In this document: positions 36,485-46,406 of the stretch, in pieces
Position numbering within the stretch: position 1 is the stretch's first letter
How the letters are laid out: each line of letters opens with the position of its first letter
Assembly: GCA_965222645.1 (NCBI GenBank)
Contig: OZ244968.1
Coordinates: 248,001 to 312,000 of the forward strand
Reading direction: 5' to 3'
DNA from: JABDMH01 sp965222645
GTDB taxonomy: Bacteria > Bacteroidota > Bacteroidia > Chitinophagales > Saprospiraceae
Length of the DNA: 64,000 bases
Made by a program: the position numbers and the translations under genes
Notes under the pieces: generated by a model
Database searches by the model: none
What the model was told of the DNA's origin: nothing
Seen by the model: the letters and a program-made list of their open reading frames with translations, nothing else

Positions 36485-36778
36485 ATGATATTTCTACAAG
36501 CACAAGAAATGCCCCTTCTCAACATGCTTTTTCCCTTGTTGATTGTGGTCGTCTTTTATTTGTTTTTTTTCGCCCCACAGAGGAAAAAACAGAAACAACA
36601 AGCCAGTTTTACGGAGAGTCTTGAAAAAGGCGACGAAGTGGTGACAGCTAGTGGGATCATTGGTAAAATCAATAAGATCAACGATGGCATTGTAACACTG
36701 CAGGTTGACCAGAAAACGTTTATTCGAGTGACAAAGAACTCGATCTCCAGGGAAATGACTGATTCTCTGAATAATTGA
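36485..36778 (+). CDS. yajC: Preprotein translocase accessory subunit YajC
   Basis: A 97-residue inner-membrane protein that joins the SecDF part of the Sec translocon. It has one N-terminal membrane helix (LLNMLFPLLIVVVFYLFFF), the strongly conserved FAPQRKKQKQ segment directly after it, and a soluble domain with LEKGDEVVTASGIIGKI and VTKNSI, all standard for the family. The length is normal. The HAD hydrolase gene follows 19 bp later on the same strand and may be co-transcribed. Confidence 0.95.
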   Translation: MIFLQAQEMPLLNMLFPLLIVVVFYLFFFAPQRKKQKQQASFTESLEKGDEVVTASGIIGKINKINDGIVTLQVDQKTFIRVTKNSISREMTDSLNN

Positions 36779-36797
36779 TTTTTGAGTTCTCCTACTG

Positions 36798-37445
36798 ATG
36801 GCAGATAAAGTACTCCTAATCTTTGATTGTGATGGAACGCTTGTGGACAGTGAAGGTATTGCCAACGAGATTTTTATTGAGGCAATTCACCAGTTAGGTA
36901 TTCCCCTCACCGAGGAAGAAGCATGGCGGTATTTCCCCGGTACCTCTATGGCCATTTGCATAAAGTACGTCGAGGACAAATATCAGACCACCTTACCTAC
37001 TGATTTCGTAGCCAGGCAACGTGAAAAACAGAGAATTGAATTCAGGAAAAGACTCACACCTATCCCCGGAGTGAAATCGACACTGCAAAAGCTGCCCCAT
37101 GAAAAATGTGTCGCCAGTAATGGCCCTATGGATGTGATTGTTGATAACCTTCGAAACACCGGTCTCACCGGGTTTTTTAAAGATCGAATTTTCAGTGCCT
37201 ACGCACTCAATGTGTGGAAACCTGATCCCAGTTTGTTTTTACATGCCGCAGAAGATCTTGGATACCGGGCGGATCAATGCATTGTGATTGAAGATAGCGC
37301 TGCCGGAATTGAAGCTGGAATCAATGCACAAATGAAGGTGCTGGCTTATCAACCCGAGCACTCCAAATACGATTTCGGCAATTTTGATGATGTCACCACA
37401 TTCGATGACATGACGAGATTACCCGAAATTATTTCGATGATTTGA
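36798..37445 (+). CDS. HAD-superfamily phosphatase/phosphoglucomutase
   Basis: A 215-residue HAD hydrolase. Motif I is LIFDCDGTLVDSEG (nucleophile and acid Asp), motif II is ASNGP, motif III has the lysine in NVWKPDPSLFLHAAEDL, and motif IV is VIEDSAAGIEAGI. The helical cap between about 20 and 85 puts it in subfamily I, with beta-phosphoglucomutase and sugar-phosphate phosphatases. It likely acts on a small phosphorylated metabolite in the cytoplasm; the true substrate cannot be read from the sequence. It converges on the T9SS type B gene with only 23 bp between the stops. Confidence 0.85.
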   Translation: MADKVLLIFDCDGTLVDSEGIANEIFIEAIHQLGIPLTEEEAWRYFPGTSMAICIKYVEDKYQTTLPTDFVARQREKQRIEFRKRLTPIPGVKSTLQKLPHEKCVASNGPMDVIVDNLRNTGLTGFFKDRIFSAYALNVWKPDPSLFLHAAEDLGYRADQCIVIEDSAAGIEAGINAQMKVLAYQPEHSKYDFGNFDDVTTFDDMTRLPEIISMI

Positions 37446-37468
37446 AAAAGCAGAAGCTGACGAGCCCC

Positions 37469-40400
37469 CTAATGCAATATTGTCACATTACCTTTTTCAG
37501 AATGCTGATCCCCTCCAATACATTGTACGCGTAGATCATATCCATAGACATCAGGAGCCAATAACTTACCCTTGTACGTCCCGTCCCATCCATCGCTGGG
37601 ATTGTGAGACTCAAAGACGAGCTGTCCCCATCTGTCATATATAAACAGATCCATAGACTCGATATACTTACCCCTTAGGAAAAGGACCTCGTTTACCTGA
37701 TCTCCATTTGGGCTAAATGCATTCGGGAGAAAGATATTTGGAGGCTCACAGGTTACCACGATCACCACAACGGTGACTTGTTTAGTTTCTGTGCATCCAT
37801 TTGCGTCCGTAATCTCGACTGTAAAAGTGGTGGTCTGATCAGGTGTTGCCACAGTCGTGTTAGAATTCGGCGACTGCAATACATCTGAGGGCGACCATGT
37901 GTAAGTAGCTCCATCTTCCAGTGTAGCTGTCAAGGTAGATGATTCCCCGAAAAATATGGAATCTGGATCTGCCGTGACTGCAAACCTCTCGAAGTCACTC
38001 ACGGGAACAGTAACTGAATCAGTCACGACACATCCGTCAGAAAACCAAGCAGTTGCCCAATAAGTAGTAGTGGAGACAGGCCTTACAACGACTGTTTCGT
38101 TACCTTGCCCCTGCACGATCGAGTCGGCGGGCTCCCACGAAATGGAATCGATCCTAAACTCACTTGTGTTATTGATGGTGATCTGAGCGGGATCTCCCGA
38201 ACAAATATCCCCATCCTTGTCAATTGTGAAATTCAAACTTCTGAGATCCACGAACACCTCATCTACATACTCACAATCTCCCATTGAAGCTTTCAGTTGG
38301 TAGGTACCTCCTACTGTGACCTCGATTCGAAGATCATCCGAAGATCCCAGTTCAACGCCATTGGGATCGCACCATGTCAGCGAATCCACAAATTCTGTCC
38401 TAGCACTCAAGGTGATCGAATCACCGGGACAAACATTGCTAAAAGTATCTACTTCTACCAGCATGGGATCCTCCCCGGTGAGGGCTAATCTCAGGGCACG
38501 GATAGCAGTACAGTTGGGATCATCCGCAGAGCGAAGTTCTACCTCATAGACACCCTGGGATGGATAAGTATAGGTAGGATTTTCCTCCGTGGAGACAAAA
38601 TCCGGATTGCTGGGATCACCAAAATGCCATTCGTAGTTTGTTGCCCCTTTGCTCTGGTTTATGAAAGAAACCATCAACCCTTCGCAATTATACACTGCAT
38701 CAAAATCGAGAACAATGTCAGATTCCACGATTTCTATGTAGATCGACTTCTCTTGTCTGCATATGTTGTTTGAATCGGTCACCACTACAGAGTAAGTGGT
38801 AGATTCGGTCGGTGATGCGATTGGATTGGGACTGGTTGGATCGTCGAGACCCTCTTCAGGCGTCCACACATACACCAGGCTAGGATCAGCACCAGGATTC
38901 AGGAAGAAGCTGCTGCTGTCACAAATAGTTAGGGAATCTCCATCTCTAAATCCTCCATCGTCTATTCCAAATCGGACCTGCAATGGGATTCTCACCATGC
39001 AATCCGGATCATTTGGATCAGTAATCTTTGCTACAAACCGGACTTCCTCCGTAATAGTAGCTGTTGGATTATAACTGGAGGGATCATCTAAAGGCCCTGC
39101 CGGTGACCATTCGTATATGAGACTAGGATTACCGTTGCGGTTGAGTTCTAGTGTTCCGGGTTCGCAGATAAATATACTGTCACCCAGATCTACCACCAGC
39201 TGATCACCAATTGAAACATGCAGGATTCCGGATATGGTGCAAGTATCATTTAGCGGATCAATTACGGTAACGGTAAAAGTCTCATCTTCCTTCAGGTACA
39301 CTTCAGGCACAGCCTCTGTCACATCTGCGATAAGCGGATGTGGATCCCATTGATATTTGTATAGTGGATTGAGGCCCGTATTTAGATCGATAAGACTTGG
39401 ACCGCAACTTTCGATGTCATTTTCAAAATCAACAAAATCTTCTCCTGTAATCGGAAGTCTCCTCGTGCGAATTGTATTGCAGTCATCTCCAGGGATGGTC
39501 AATACGGCATCATACGTTCCCCCTGAGGGATAAGTGTAGACCGGATCTCGTTCATTCGAGGAGAAATCCGGGTTCGTTGGATCTCCAAAGGTCCAAATAA
39601 AAGTTTCGGATCCTGTACTCTTATTAATGAACATCACGGTCCTAGAATCACACTCCTTTTCGACATCAAAATCTGCAGTAACTCCGGGATTAGGCAGAAC
39701 GACTATAGTAATTGATTCTGTGATTGTACAATTTCTTTGATGGTCCGTGACCTCTACCTCATAGGTAATAGTCTCTTCCGGGGAGGCTATCGGATTTGGT
39801 CCGTCGGCATACTCCAAATAGGTAGTTGGAGACCAACTGTAGGAGTATTGGTCACTATAGCCAGGATTTAAGGCAACCGAACTTCCAGCACAGACAACCA
39901 GAGAATCGTCAAATCCCAACCCGGTATCTTCGACATCGATAAGAATCGACTGCGTTTTTCGGCTTGTGCAACTTGAATTAACTTCAGCTATTTGAGTGAT
40001 TATCAATGTTTGACGCCCATTGACCTGAAATGACACTTCATGTCCTTCGAGTAACAGGCTAAGACCTTTATCAGAGGTGATGCTATAAGAAATGGGAGTA
40101 TCATCAGGGATTCCCATTGAGTTGTCTCTCAAGGTAACATCTACAACATCGGCACAAACGGTGGCTGTGTCAATGGAAAAGTTTGTCGTGCTAAGCTCCG
40201 AGCAATCGATCACGTTATACTCAAAATCTCGACGAGTTTCTCCGATCAGTTTTCCATCTCTGTACTCTTCAACACATATGCCTACGAGAAACTGTCCGAT
40301 CGTATTTGGAGTAGCGGTCAGAATTCCATTTTGGTCAATACTCAACGCTGTGCCTCCCAAAAGATTGTCCAGGTTGTACGGTGACTTCCACATTACGGAG

Positions 40401-41113
40401 TCATATGGCGGTTTCGGAGCAGGCTGAGGAAGGGGATGTTCGCGGGTTGCACCTGAGTAAGGAGTGCATAGCCTGTACACCAACTGATCACCATCAGAGT
40501 CAATTGCACTGTGATCGTAGGTCAGAGGTTCGTTAACACAGATATAGATTGGTGGCCATTCTTTAAATTCCGGAGCACTATTGCAAGAGGCCAGTGATTC
40601 TTCCGATATGTGAGTCACGAATGTAGCACCTGTCTCGAGTGGATCGATAATATTTGCCAACGTCTCGTTGCGGCAACACCGCTGATAAACCAGATTGTAC
40701 CCTCCTTCCGTAAAGGGTAACTCCACCTCCATCTTATAGACTGTGCGGTGTACACAAACCCCCTCACCGTCCATAAGGCAGTCACTCTGAATTCTTATGG
40801 TATCATCTGAATTAAAAGGAATAAGGATCTGTCCAAGGGTGCCCAGATGGACCTGGAGCTTGTCCCAGGCATCGTATATCGCAATGGAAGCCGGATCATC
40901 AAAGTCTGCTTCGGGATCCCCATATATACAGTCCCTGTATACCATCAGAGTCACCTCGTAACGGTCATTTCCAAGGCAACGGTAGGTCATGTCGCCACCC
41001 ACGATATGCGTGGCATAGCCAGGTAAAGCCCAACCGGCTAACAAAGCAACAGCTATCGCCAGTTTACCGCCGAATTTTTTAAAAAACTCCGAAATATTAT
41101 TGATGTTGCTCAT
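37469..41113 (-). CDS. Giant PKD-repeat adhesin with T9SS type B tail
   Basis: A 1214-residue surface protein. The N-terminus has a signal (LAIAVALLAGWALPGYA) and then HIVGGDMTYRCLGNDRYEV with YRDC, a domain typical of SprB-like and other gliding-associated adhesins. Ig/PKD-like repeats fill the middle, with clear PKD cores FIWTFGDP (about 504) and YEWHFGDP (about 824) and repeated SYxWSP-type segments. The last 95 residues (IFLPNAFSPNGDQVNE, YDRWGQLVFES, DGTYKGKLLAPDVYGY) are the CHU_C/T9SS type B sorting domain. It follows the OmpA gene by 5 bp and the PorP/SprF gene before that, so it is probably the cargo of that three-gene unit. Confidence 0.9.
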   Translation of the reverse strand: MSNINNISEFFKKFGGKLAIAVALLAGWALPGYATHIVGGDMTYRCLGNDRYEVTLMVYRDCIYGDPEADFDDPASIAIYDAWDKLQVHLGTLGQILIPFNSDDTIRIQSDCLMDGEGVCVHRTVYKMEVELPFTEGGYNLVYQRCCRNETLANIIDPLETGATFVTHISEESLASCNSAPEFKEWPPIYICVNEPLTYDHSAIDSDGDQLVYRLCTPYSGATREHPLPQPAPKPPYDSVMWKSPYNLDNLLGGTALSIDQNGILTATPNTIGQFLVGICVEEYRDGKLIGETRRDFEYNVIDCSELSTTNFSIDTATVCADVVDVTLRDNSMGIPDDTPISYSITSDKGLSLLLEGHEVSFQVNGRQTLIITQIAEVNSSCTSRKTQSILIDVEDTGLGFDDSLVVCAGSSVALNPGYSDQYSYSWSPTTYLEYADGPNPIASPEETITYEVEVTDHQRNCTITESITIVVLPNPGVTADFDVEKECDSRTVMFINKSTGSETFIWTFGDPTNPDFSSNERDPVYTYPSGGTYDAVLTIPGDDCNTIRTRRLPITGEDFVDFENDIESCGPSLIDLNTGLNPLYKYQWDPHPLIADVTEAVPEVYLKEDETFTVTVIDPLNDTCTISGILHVSIGDQLVVDLGDSIFICEPGTLELNRNGNPSLIYEWSPAGPLDDPSSYNPTATITEEVRFVAKITDPNDPDCMVRIPLQVRFGIDDGGFRDGDSLTICDSSSFFLNPGADPSLVYVWTPEEGLDDPTSPNPIASPTESTTYSVVVTDSNNICRQEKSIYIEIVESDIVLDFDAVYNCEGLMVSFINQSKGATNYEWHFGDPSNPDFVSTEENPTYTYPSQGVYEVELRSADDPNCTAIRALRLALTGEDPMLVEVDTFSNVCPGDSITLSARTEFVDSLTWCDPNGVELGSSDDLRIEVTVGGTYQLKASMGDCEYVDEVFVDLRSLNFTIDKDGDICSGDPAQITINNTSEFRIDSISWEPADSIVQGQGNETVVVRPVSTTTYWATAWFSDGCVVTDSVTVPVSDFERFAVTADPDSIFFGESSTLTATLEDGATYTWSPSDVLQSPNSNTTVATPDQTTTFTVEITDANGCTETKQVTVVVIVVTCEPPNIFLPNAFSPNGDQVNEVLFLRGKYIESMDLFIYDRWGQLVFESHNPSDGWDGTYKGKLLAPDVYGYDLRVQCIGGDQHSEKGNVTILH

Positions 41114-41118
41114 TTTGT

Positions 41119-43548
41119 TCAGTCGTTTGATCTACGTACATCAATGATCTCCACACGTCTTTCCCTCGATGCCGGAACGCTATAAATAGAGTTGCGGTCA
41201 TCGCTGATGTCGTCACTTACATAAATCGGTGATTTTGATTCACCAAACGGCTCCTGGACTATTTTCAGTGTACCTTTGTTCAATGCGTCGATAAGTGCTC
41301 CATCAGAATATCTTCTAAACTGATTAAGGACACTACTTATTCTCCTGCTGCTGAGCAAGTCATTGTAATTTGATGGTGCTCTTGGGCTCGCAAATCCCTG
41401 TATAACAATCTCAATATTGTCACCTTTTTCTACCTCATCTACTAGGACCTGAATGAATTTCACGATATCGTTCCTTCCTTCCCTGACGTCGTATTCAAAG
41501 AAGCGCTCTATATCATCAGCGGCTTCTACTTTAGCTCCATTGACAAGAGGGCTGGTAAACTCTTCCTTAAACTCCTCCTTCCTCGCCATATATGGAGGAT
41601 AAGTGTCATCATAGGTGACACGTGTTGTGCGATAATAGGTACGGGGATTGGGGTGATCATTGTCAAAATACACAGCCAATGGAAGGAAGTCTTCCAAATT
41701 GCCCTGCTTCAGATAAATGTTCTTTGTGACCTTATTACCCGGAATATTGATCGTACTGAGATTAAGTGTGTCTGGCTTATATCCCCGCTTGGTAGTAATA
41801 ATTTGATACGATTTATCCCGTTCTAGTGGGAAGATAAAGCTGTTCCCCAGTTCATTTATTTGCACGACAGTTTCACTGGAAGGATCGGATAGATCAATCA
41901 ACTTGACCGTGGCACCTCTCAGTTCTTCCTTGGTTTGATCATCAAAGACAAAGACTTCAAGATCAAGAGCTTCGGATTGCAGATATAATCTCTTTATAAT
42001 TTCCTTTGACTCGTTGATTCCCCTTGTACTAAACAAAACTGAATCCGGGAAATACCCGGGTTTTTCAGCGACTACCTTATAGCTGCGGTTTCGCTCCAGG
42101 GGCCAAATAAATTCGTTCGTGTTGTCGGCTGTTTGTGTACCGATGATTTTTTCATCTCCATTTACTTCGATCAAGGTAACGGTTGCTCCGAGCAGGTCCA
42201 GTTGGGTAGCCTTATCAAAGGTCAGAGCTTTCAGATTGATATCCAATTCTTCGAATGCCGCCTTATAAATATCATTGCAACAAGCTTCATCAGAGGTTTC
42301 GATAAATAATGCACCTTGCCGATTGGATGCAAAATGGGCAGTGTCTCCCTGGTCAGCCAAAAAGTAATACAGGTCATTGTAACTCGAATTAATGGGCATA
42401 CCCAGGTTCTCGATATAAGGATCCACCATATTGCCGGTGTAGACACTGTAGATGTCAAATCCGCCAAAACCCTGATAGCCCTCCGACGCGAAGTACAGTG
42501 TATTTGTAGGATTGTGATAAAACGGTGTTATGTCATTCTCCATCGTATTTATGGGCATGACATTGACGGGATCTCCGAAAGAGCCATCCTCGTTGATGAC
42601 GCTGTACCAGATATCCAGTTTTCCCTTACTGCCGGATCTATCTGAGGCAAAATATAATGCGGGCTCATGATTTATCGGATCAAGGCCGAGCGAGGGTTGT
42701 GTTGTTGTATGTGTTGTATCATTTAATGAACCAGGCAACATCACAGGCTCACCAAATGTGTTATTAGTGATGTCGCGATAGTATAGGTCACATCGAATTT
42801 CTGTCGCATTTTTATATTCACAGATCGTATAGTACACCCGGTCTTTTGTATCGTTAAATACGACATGCCCTGTGTGATATTTCTCATCGTTGAATGTCGA
42901 ATCAAAGTGTACTCCTTCACCGTTTTTTACAGACCACAAGGCATTGGCAAAAACCCGTTCTGGTTTTGACTCATCTAATTTTGACGGAAAGCGCAACGAG
43001 GAGTAATAAAGTGTGTCACCAATCTGGACCGGACCAAACTCGGAATACGGAGTATTGATGTTGGCCCCTAAGTGTTCTACCTCTACATAAGTCCGGACAG
43101 AGTCCAGCTGAGCTGTTGCCCAATCGCAATCCTCGATTTGCTTCTCGGCAGTTTCAGTATAATAAGGGTTGTCTAATTCGCTTTCGGTGACAAATAGCTG
43201 GTAGTTCTGTTTGGCTTCGTCATATTTGCCAAGTCTTTTTTGCACATCGGCAAGCCAGTACGTGGTGAGGGGATATTCGCCATTTTTTTGAAGGTCAAAG
43301 ACTTTCTTGTAATTTTCTTCTGCAACTTTATAAGCGTTAAATAAACGAGCCGATTCTGCCGTTTTGTAAAGCACCGCGATATCTTCATTAAATTCGAGAA
43401 CGGTCTTATAATATTGGAGGGCCGAATAATAATCCTTGCCTTCAAAGGCGGCTTCTGCCGCTTCTAGAAAAGCCTGTCTACTCTGCCCATATGCTCCGAC
43501 TGTAAATAAAATCAGAACTCCGGCTAATATTTTCTTGAAATTAATCAT
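41119..43548 (-). CDS. OmpA-family protein with TPR and PD40 propeller
   Basis: An 809-residue outer-membrane/periplasmic protein of the kind found in gliding and T9SS operons (PorE-like layout). After the signal peptide (LAGVLILFTVGAYG) come TPR-like helices (about 20-160: AAEAAFEGKDYYSALQYYK), a PD40/WD40-like propeller (about 225-420), two tandem CarboxypepD_reg-like folds (about 440-610, with VVAEKPGYFPDS and IITTKRGYKPDT) and a C-terminal OmpA domain (about 690-809: IVIQGFASPRAPSNYNDLLSSRR) for peptidoglycan binding. It likely ties the outer-membrane machine to the cell wall. The gaps to its neighbours are 18 and 5 bp. Confidence 0.9.
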   Translation of the reverse strand: MINFKKILAGVLILFTVGAYGQSRQAFLEAAEAAFEGKDYYSALQYYKTVLEFNEDIAVLYKTAESARLFNAYKVAEENYKKVFDLQKNGEYPLTTYWLADVQKRLGKYDEAKQNYQLFVTESELDNPYYTETAEKQIEDCDWATAQLDSVRTYVEVEHLGANINTPYSEFGPVQIGDTLYYSSLRFPSKLDESKPERVFANALWSVKNGEGVHFDSTFNDEKYHTGHVVFNDTKDRVYYTICEYKNATEIRCDLYYRDITNNTFGEPVMLPGSLNDTTHTTTQPSLGLDPINHEPALYFASDRSGSKGKLDIWYSVINEDGSFGDPVNVMPINTMENDITPFYHNPTNTLYFASEGYQGFGGFDIYSVYTGNMVDPYIENLGMPINSSYNDLYYFLADQGDTAHFASNRQGALFIETSDEACCNDIYKAAFEELDINLKALTFDKATQLDLLGATVTLIEVNGDEKIIGTQTADNTNEFIWPLERNRSYKVVAEKPGYFPDSVLFSTRGINESKEIIKRLYLQSEALDLEVFVFDDQTKEELRGATVKLIDLSDPSSETVVQINELGNSFIFPLERDKSYQIITTKRGYKPDTLNLSTINIPGNKVTKNIYLKQGNLEDFLPLAVYFDNDHPNPRTYYRTTRVTYDDTYPPYMARKEEFKEEFTSPLVNGAKVEAADDIERFFEYDVREGRNDIVKFIQVLVDEVEKGDNIEIVIQGFASPRAPSNYNDLLSSRRISSVLNQFRRYSDGALIDALNKGTLKIVQEPFGESKSPIYVSDDISDDRNSIYSVPASRERRVEIIDVRRSND

Positions 43549-43566
43549 GCGCTTGGACAGAATTCA

Positions 43567-44601
43567 TTAAAATATGGGGCAGGTTTTAAACACCCCTAAT
43601 GGTTTTACTTTTTTTATGATGTAGGACACCCAAATTTCCGGTCCACCCTTCTGATCGGTTGCAACTTCAAAATCCGAAATATTAATATCGTAATTTATCC
43701 CCACTGCAAAAGTGCGATAGTGCAGTTCGATCGTTGGTATTATGGCATCAGATATTTCGTTGAAACGATAATTTACTCCGGCCTGAATAGCTAATTCTTT
43801 TCCTCGACTTTGATCGAGATATAATCTCATGGCTACTGCAGGAGTATACTCGCGATAGACATGTTGGAACTGCGTGGTCATTCGCAACAAGAAATCCAGA
43901 GATTCTGTAAGTTTTACTGCACCTAATGCATACACGGAGATCCGTATAGGTAGCCTTATTTTATTATTATCAAAAAAATCTTGTCTCGGACGGTTCAGAT
44001 GAAAAAACCCAAGACCAAAATCCAATTTAGTCCGCTGGTCATCATTTTGTAATCGCAGATTACCTCCTGCCGATAAATCAAGAAACAAGTCGGATGTATT
44101 GTCAAAATTTTCACCAGTTGGTAAAGATTGATCAAAAAGATCTCCATTCCATTGACTGTCGAAGGTCAATTCACCCGACTTAAAAGCCCGGTTATTAAAT
44201 CCTAATGTGAGACCACCTGTGAGAAATGTATTTTTTGCCAGCTCCGTAGAGTATGAAGCGCTTAGATTAAGGCCGGCCCAACTGAGTTTTGAATATCCAG
44301 CGTTATCGTAATTGAAATTGGCACCAAATCCCCAAAAGTCATTACCCTTTGCTTTTACGGGATAAAATTTGGTGTCATAATTGGCGGAAAAGGTGAGATA
44401 TTCAACAGGAACTGTTGGCCATTGCTTCCTGTAATGCCCCATAAATCGGGTGTCTCCATTGAAAATGCCAGTAAGCCCAGGATTGAGAAGTTGAGGCGCA
44501 TTGTAAAACTGCGCAAAATGAATATCCTGTGCCTGCATATTCCATGAAAGGCATAAAGCCACGACCAATGGGACTATAGTGTTCGGTAAAACTCTGTCCA
44601 A
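43567..44601 (-). CDS. PorP/SprF-family outer-membrane protein
   Basis: Member of the PorP/SprF family, 8-to-14-strand outer-membrane proteins needed for secretion or surface placement of T9SS type B cargo. FAQFYNAPQLLNPGLTGIFNGDTR at the mature N-terminus is the family mark; after it come regular beta strands to the C-terminus. The start is uncertain: a TTG at 44643 extends the frame, but a promoter -7 box overlaps it, so I choose the TTG at 44601, giving MDRVLPNTIVPLVVALCLSW as signal peptide with a cut after MQAQ. First gene of the three-gene T9SS unit. Confidence 0.85.
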   Translation of the reverse strand: MDRVLPNTIVPLVVALCLSWNMQAQDIHFAQFYNAPQLLNPGLTGIFNGDTRFMGHYRKQWPTVPVEYLTFSANYDTKFYPVKAKGNDFWGFGANFNYDNAGYSKLSWAGLNLSASYSTELAKNTFLTGGLTLGFNNRAFKSGELTFDSQWNGDLFDQSLPTGENFDNTSDLFLDLSAGGNLRLQNDDQRTKLDFGLGFFHLNRPRQDFFDNNKIRLPIRISVYALGAVKLTESLDFLLRMTTQFQHVYREYTPAVAMRLYLDQSRGKELAIQAGVNYRFNEISDAIIPTIELHYRTFAVGINYDINISDFEVATDQKGGPEIWVSYIIKKVKPLGVFKTCPIF

Positions 44602-44640
44602 GGCGCTTCTGTTTTGGTTACTAAACTTTAATTTTGGCTG

Positions 44641-44673
44641 CAAAGATTATACCATATTAGTATTTTCTTTCAA
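44641..44673 (-). promoter_or_regulatory. Probable promoter of the PorP-OmpA-adhesin unit
   Basis: On the minus strand TTG (44673-44671), 19 bp, then TATAATCTTTG (44651-44641). This nearly fits TTG-N19-TAnnTTTG, with one extra base inside the -7 box. A transcript start near 44635 would exclude the TTG start codon at 44643 and favour 44601. Confidence 0.5.
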
Positions 44674-44906
44674 CCATCTAGCTACATCACCCGTCCTCAT
44701 TCCATAACTTAAATGTACCTCTAAAGATTATAGGTGCAAAATTGTAATCATGTTTTAACCTATATTCTTTTTCGTAAAGTGTTATGATTTCAAGAACAAA
44801 AATTTATATATTTCATATTACTATAATTATAATCCAATGATTCGTAATCATATTAAAAAGTTAAAACATGTAAAACATATATGTAGATTTATAATACTTT
44901 AATGCG

Positions 44907-46403
44907 ATGAAGCTCCTTTCCTCTGATCAAATAAAAAAATTGGATCAAAGTACGATCATCCATGAGCCAATCACCTCGATCGATTTGATGGAGCGTGCCG
45001 CCGAAAAAATGACTCACTGGATAGTAAATCATTTTCCTGATCCCAACATACCCATTCACATCCTATGTGGGCCCGGGAATAATGGTGGTGATGGATTCGC
45101 GATAGCAAGACTCCTCCTCCAATACCACAGGAGTGTGACTGTTTACGCCTTTCTGGCAGATGAGCGTAGCCGGGATGCTGAGGTTAATTTTCGCAAGCTT
45201 CCAGAGCGCGGTTATCTCAAAATCAGAGATCTTAAAGATCTGGAAGATCTTCCTGCCGATGAAATCTTTATTGATGCTCTTTTCGGCAGTGGTCTTTCCA
45301 GACCGTTAGAGGGAAAATATTCGGAAATAGTGAGAATAATCAATGACTTGGACAGGCCCGTCGTATCTGTAGATATTCCGAGTGGACTGATGGTTGACCA
45401 GAATTCACAGGGTGCAATTGTCAATGCCGATTACACTCTGACGTTGCAATTGCCCAAGCTGTCTTTTTTTCAGCGGGAGAGCGCAACATATGTAGGTAGA
45501 TTAGCCATCATTGACATTGGCCTGTATCCCCCTGCAATCAGAGAGGCTGAAGCGGATAACTTCTATGTCACAAAGTCCTATGTCCGGAATATGATTCCAG
45601 ACCGGGAAATGTTTGATCACAAAGGAACCTTCGGACATGCACTGCTAATCTGCGGAGGATATGGAAAAGTGGGAGCAGCTATACTGGCAGCACGGGGCTG
45701 CCTTAGATCAGGCGTGGGAAAACTGACTGTGCATGTACCAAAATATGCCTATCAGGTGATGCAGGTTGCAGTTCCTGAGGCAATGACACAAATGGATGCG
45801 CACGATTATTGGTTTACCCAATGTGACAACGCCAGCAGTTATGATGTAATCGGGATTGGTTGTGGAATTGGTCAAGGGCAGATGTCTGCCAGGGGGCTGA
45901 GGCAAGTTCTCGATGCCACTAATGCACCGATTTTATGCGATGCTGATGCATTAAATATTCTGTCAATGCACAAGGAATGGTTGATGGATCTTCCAAAGAA
46001 TAGTGTAATCACACCGCACCCCGGTGAATTTAAGCGTCTTTTCGGTTCGTCCAAAGACAGTTTTGATCGCTTGCGAATGCAAAAAGAACTCTCTGTACAG
46101 TACGGGATTTTTATCGTTTATAAAGGGGCTTACACATGCACAACCAGCCCCAGTGGTCAAGCGTTTATTAACAGCACAGGGAATCCGGGCATGGCTACAG
46201 CCGGAAGTGGAGACGTGCTTTCGGGGATGATCACCGGGCTGATGGCACAGGGAATCGACGTAAAACCAGCCGTCATTGCAGGCGTTTATTTACATGGTCT
46301 TGCCGGAGATTTAGCAGCATCTTGTACCGGGCAGCACGCATTGATTGCCAGCGATATTATTAATCACATTGGTTCAGCTATTTGCAAGACTAAATCGCAA
46401 TAG
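44907..46403 (+). CDS. nnr: Bifunctional NAD(P)HX epimerase/dehydratase
   Basis: A 498-residue metabolite-repair enzyme that restores damaged NADH and NADPH. Residues 1-210 form the YjeF_N epimerase (HILCGPGNNGGDGFAIARL; VDIPSGLMVD). Residues 220-498 form the ADP-dependent dehydratase, with KGTFGHALLICGGYGKVGA, VITPHPGEFKRL and the signature GNPGMATAGSGDVLSGMI. Both halves are complete and the fusion is the normal bacterial form. The sirtuin gene follows after 3 bp, so the two NAD-related genes are probably co-transcribed. The upstream 263-bp gap is AT-rich and shared with the divergent PorP unit. Confidence 0.95.
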   Translation: MKLLSSDQIKKLDQSTIIHEPITSIDLMERAAEKMTHWIVNHFPDPNIPIHILCGPGNNGGDGFAIARLLLQYHRSVTVYAFLADERSRDAEVNFRKLPERGYLKIRDLKDLEDLPADEIFIDALFGSGLSRPLEGKYSEIVRIINDLDRPVVSVDIPSGLMVDQNSQGAIVNADYTLTLQLPKLSFFQRESATYVGRLAIIDIGLYPPAIREAEADNFYVTKSYVRNMIPDREMFDHKGTFGHALLICGGYGKVGAAILAARGCLRSGVGKLTVHVPKYAYQVMQVAVPEAMTQMDAHDYWFTQCDNASSYDVIGIGCGIGQGQMSARGLRQVLDATNAPILCDADALNILSMHKEWLMDLPKNSVITPHPGEFKRLFGSSKDSFDRLRMQKELSVQYGIFIVYKGAYTCTTSPSGQAFINSTGNPGMATAGSGDVLSGMITGLMAQGIDVKPAVIAGVYLHGLAGDLAASCTGQHALIASDIINHIGSAICKTKSQ

Positions 46404-46406
46404 GAA

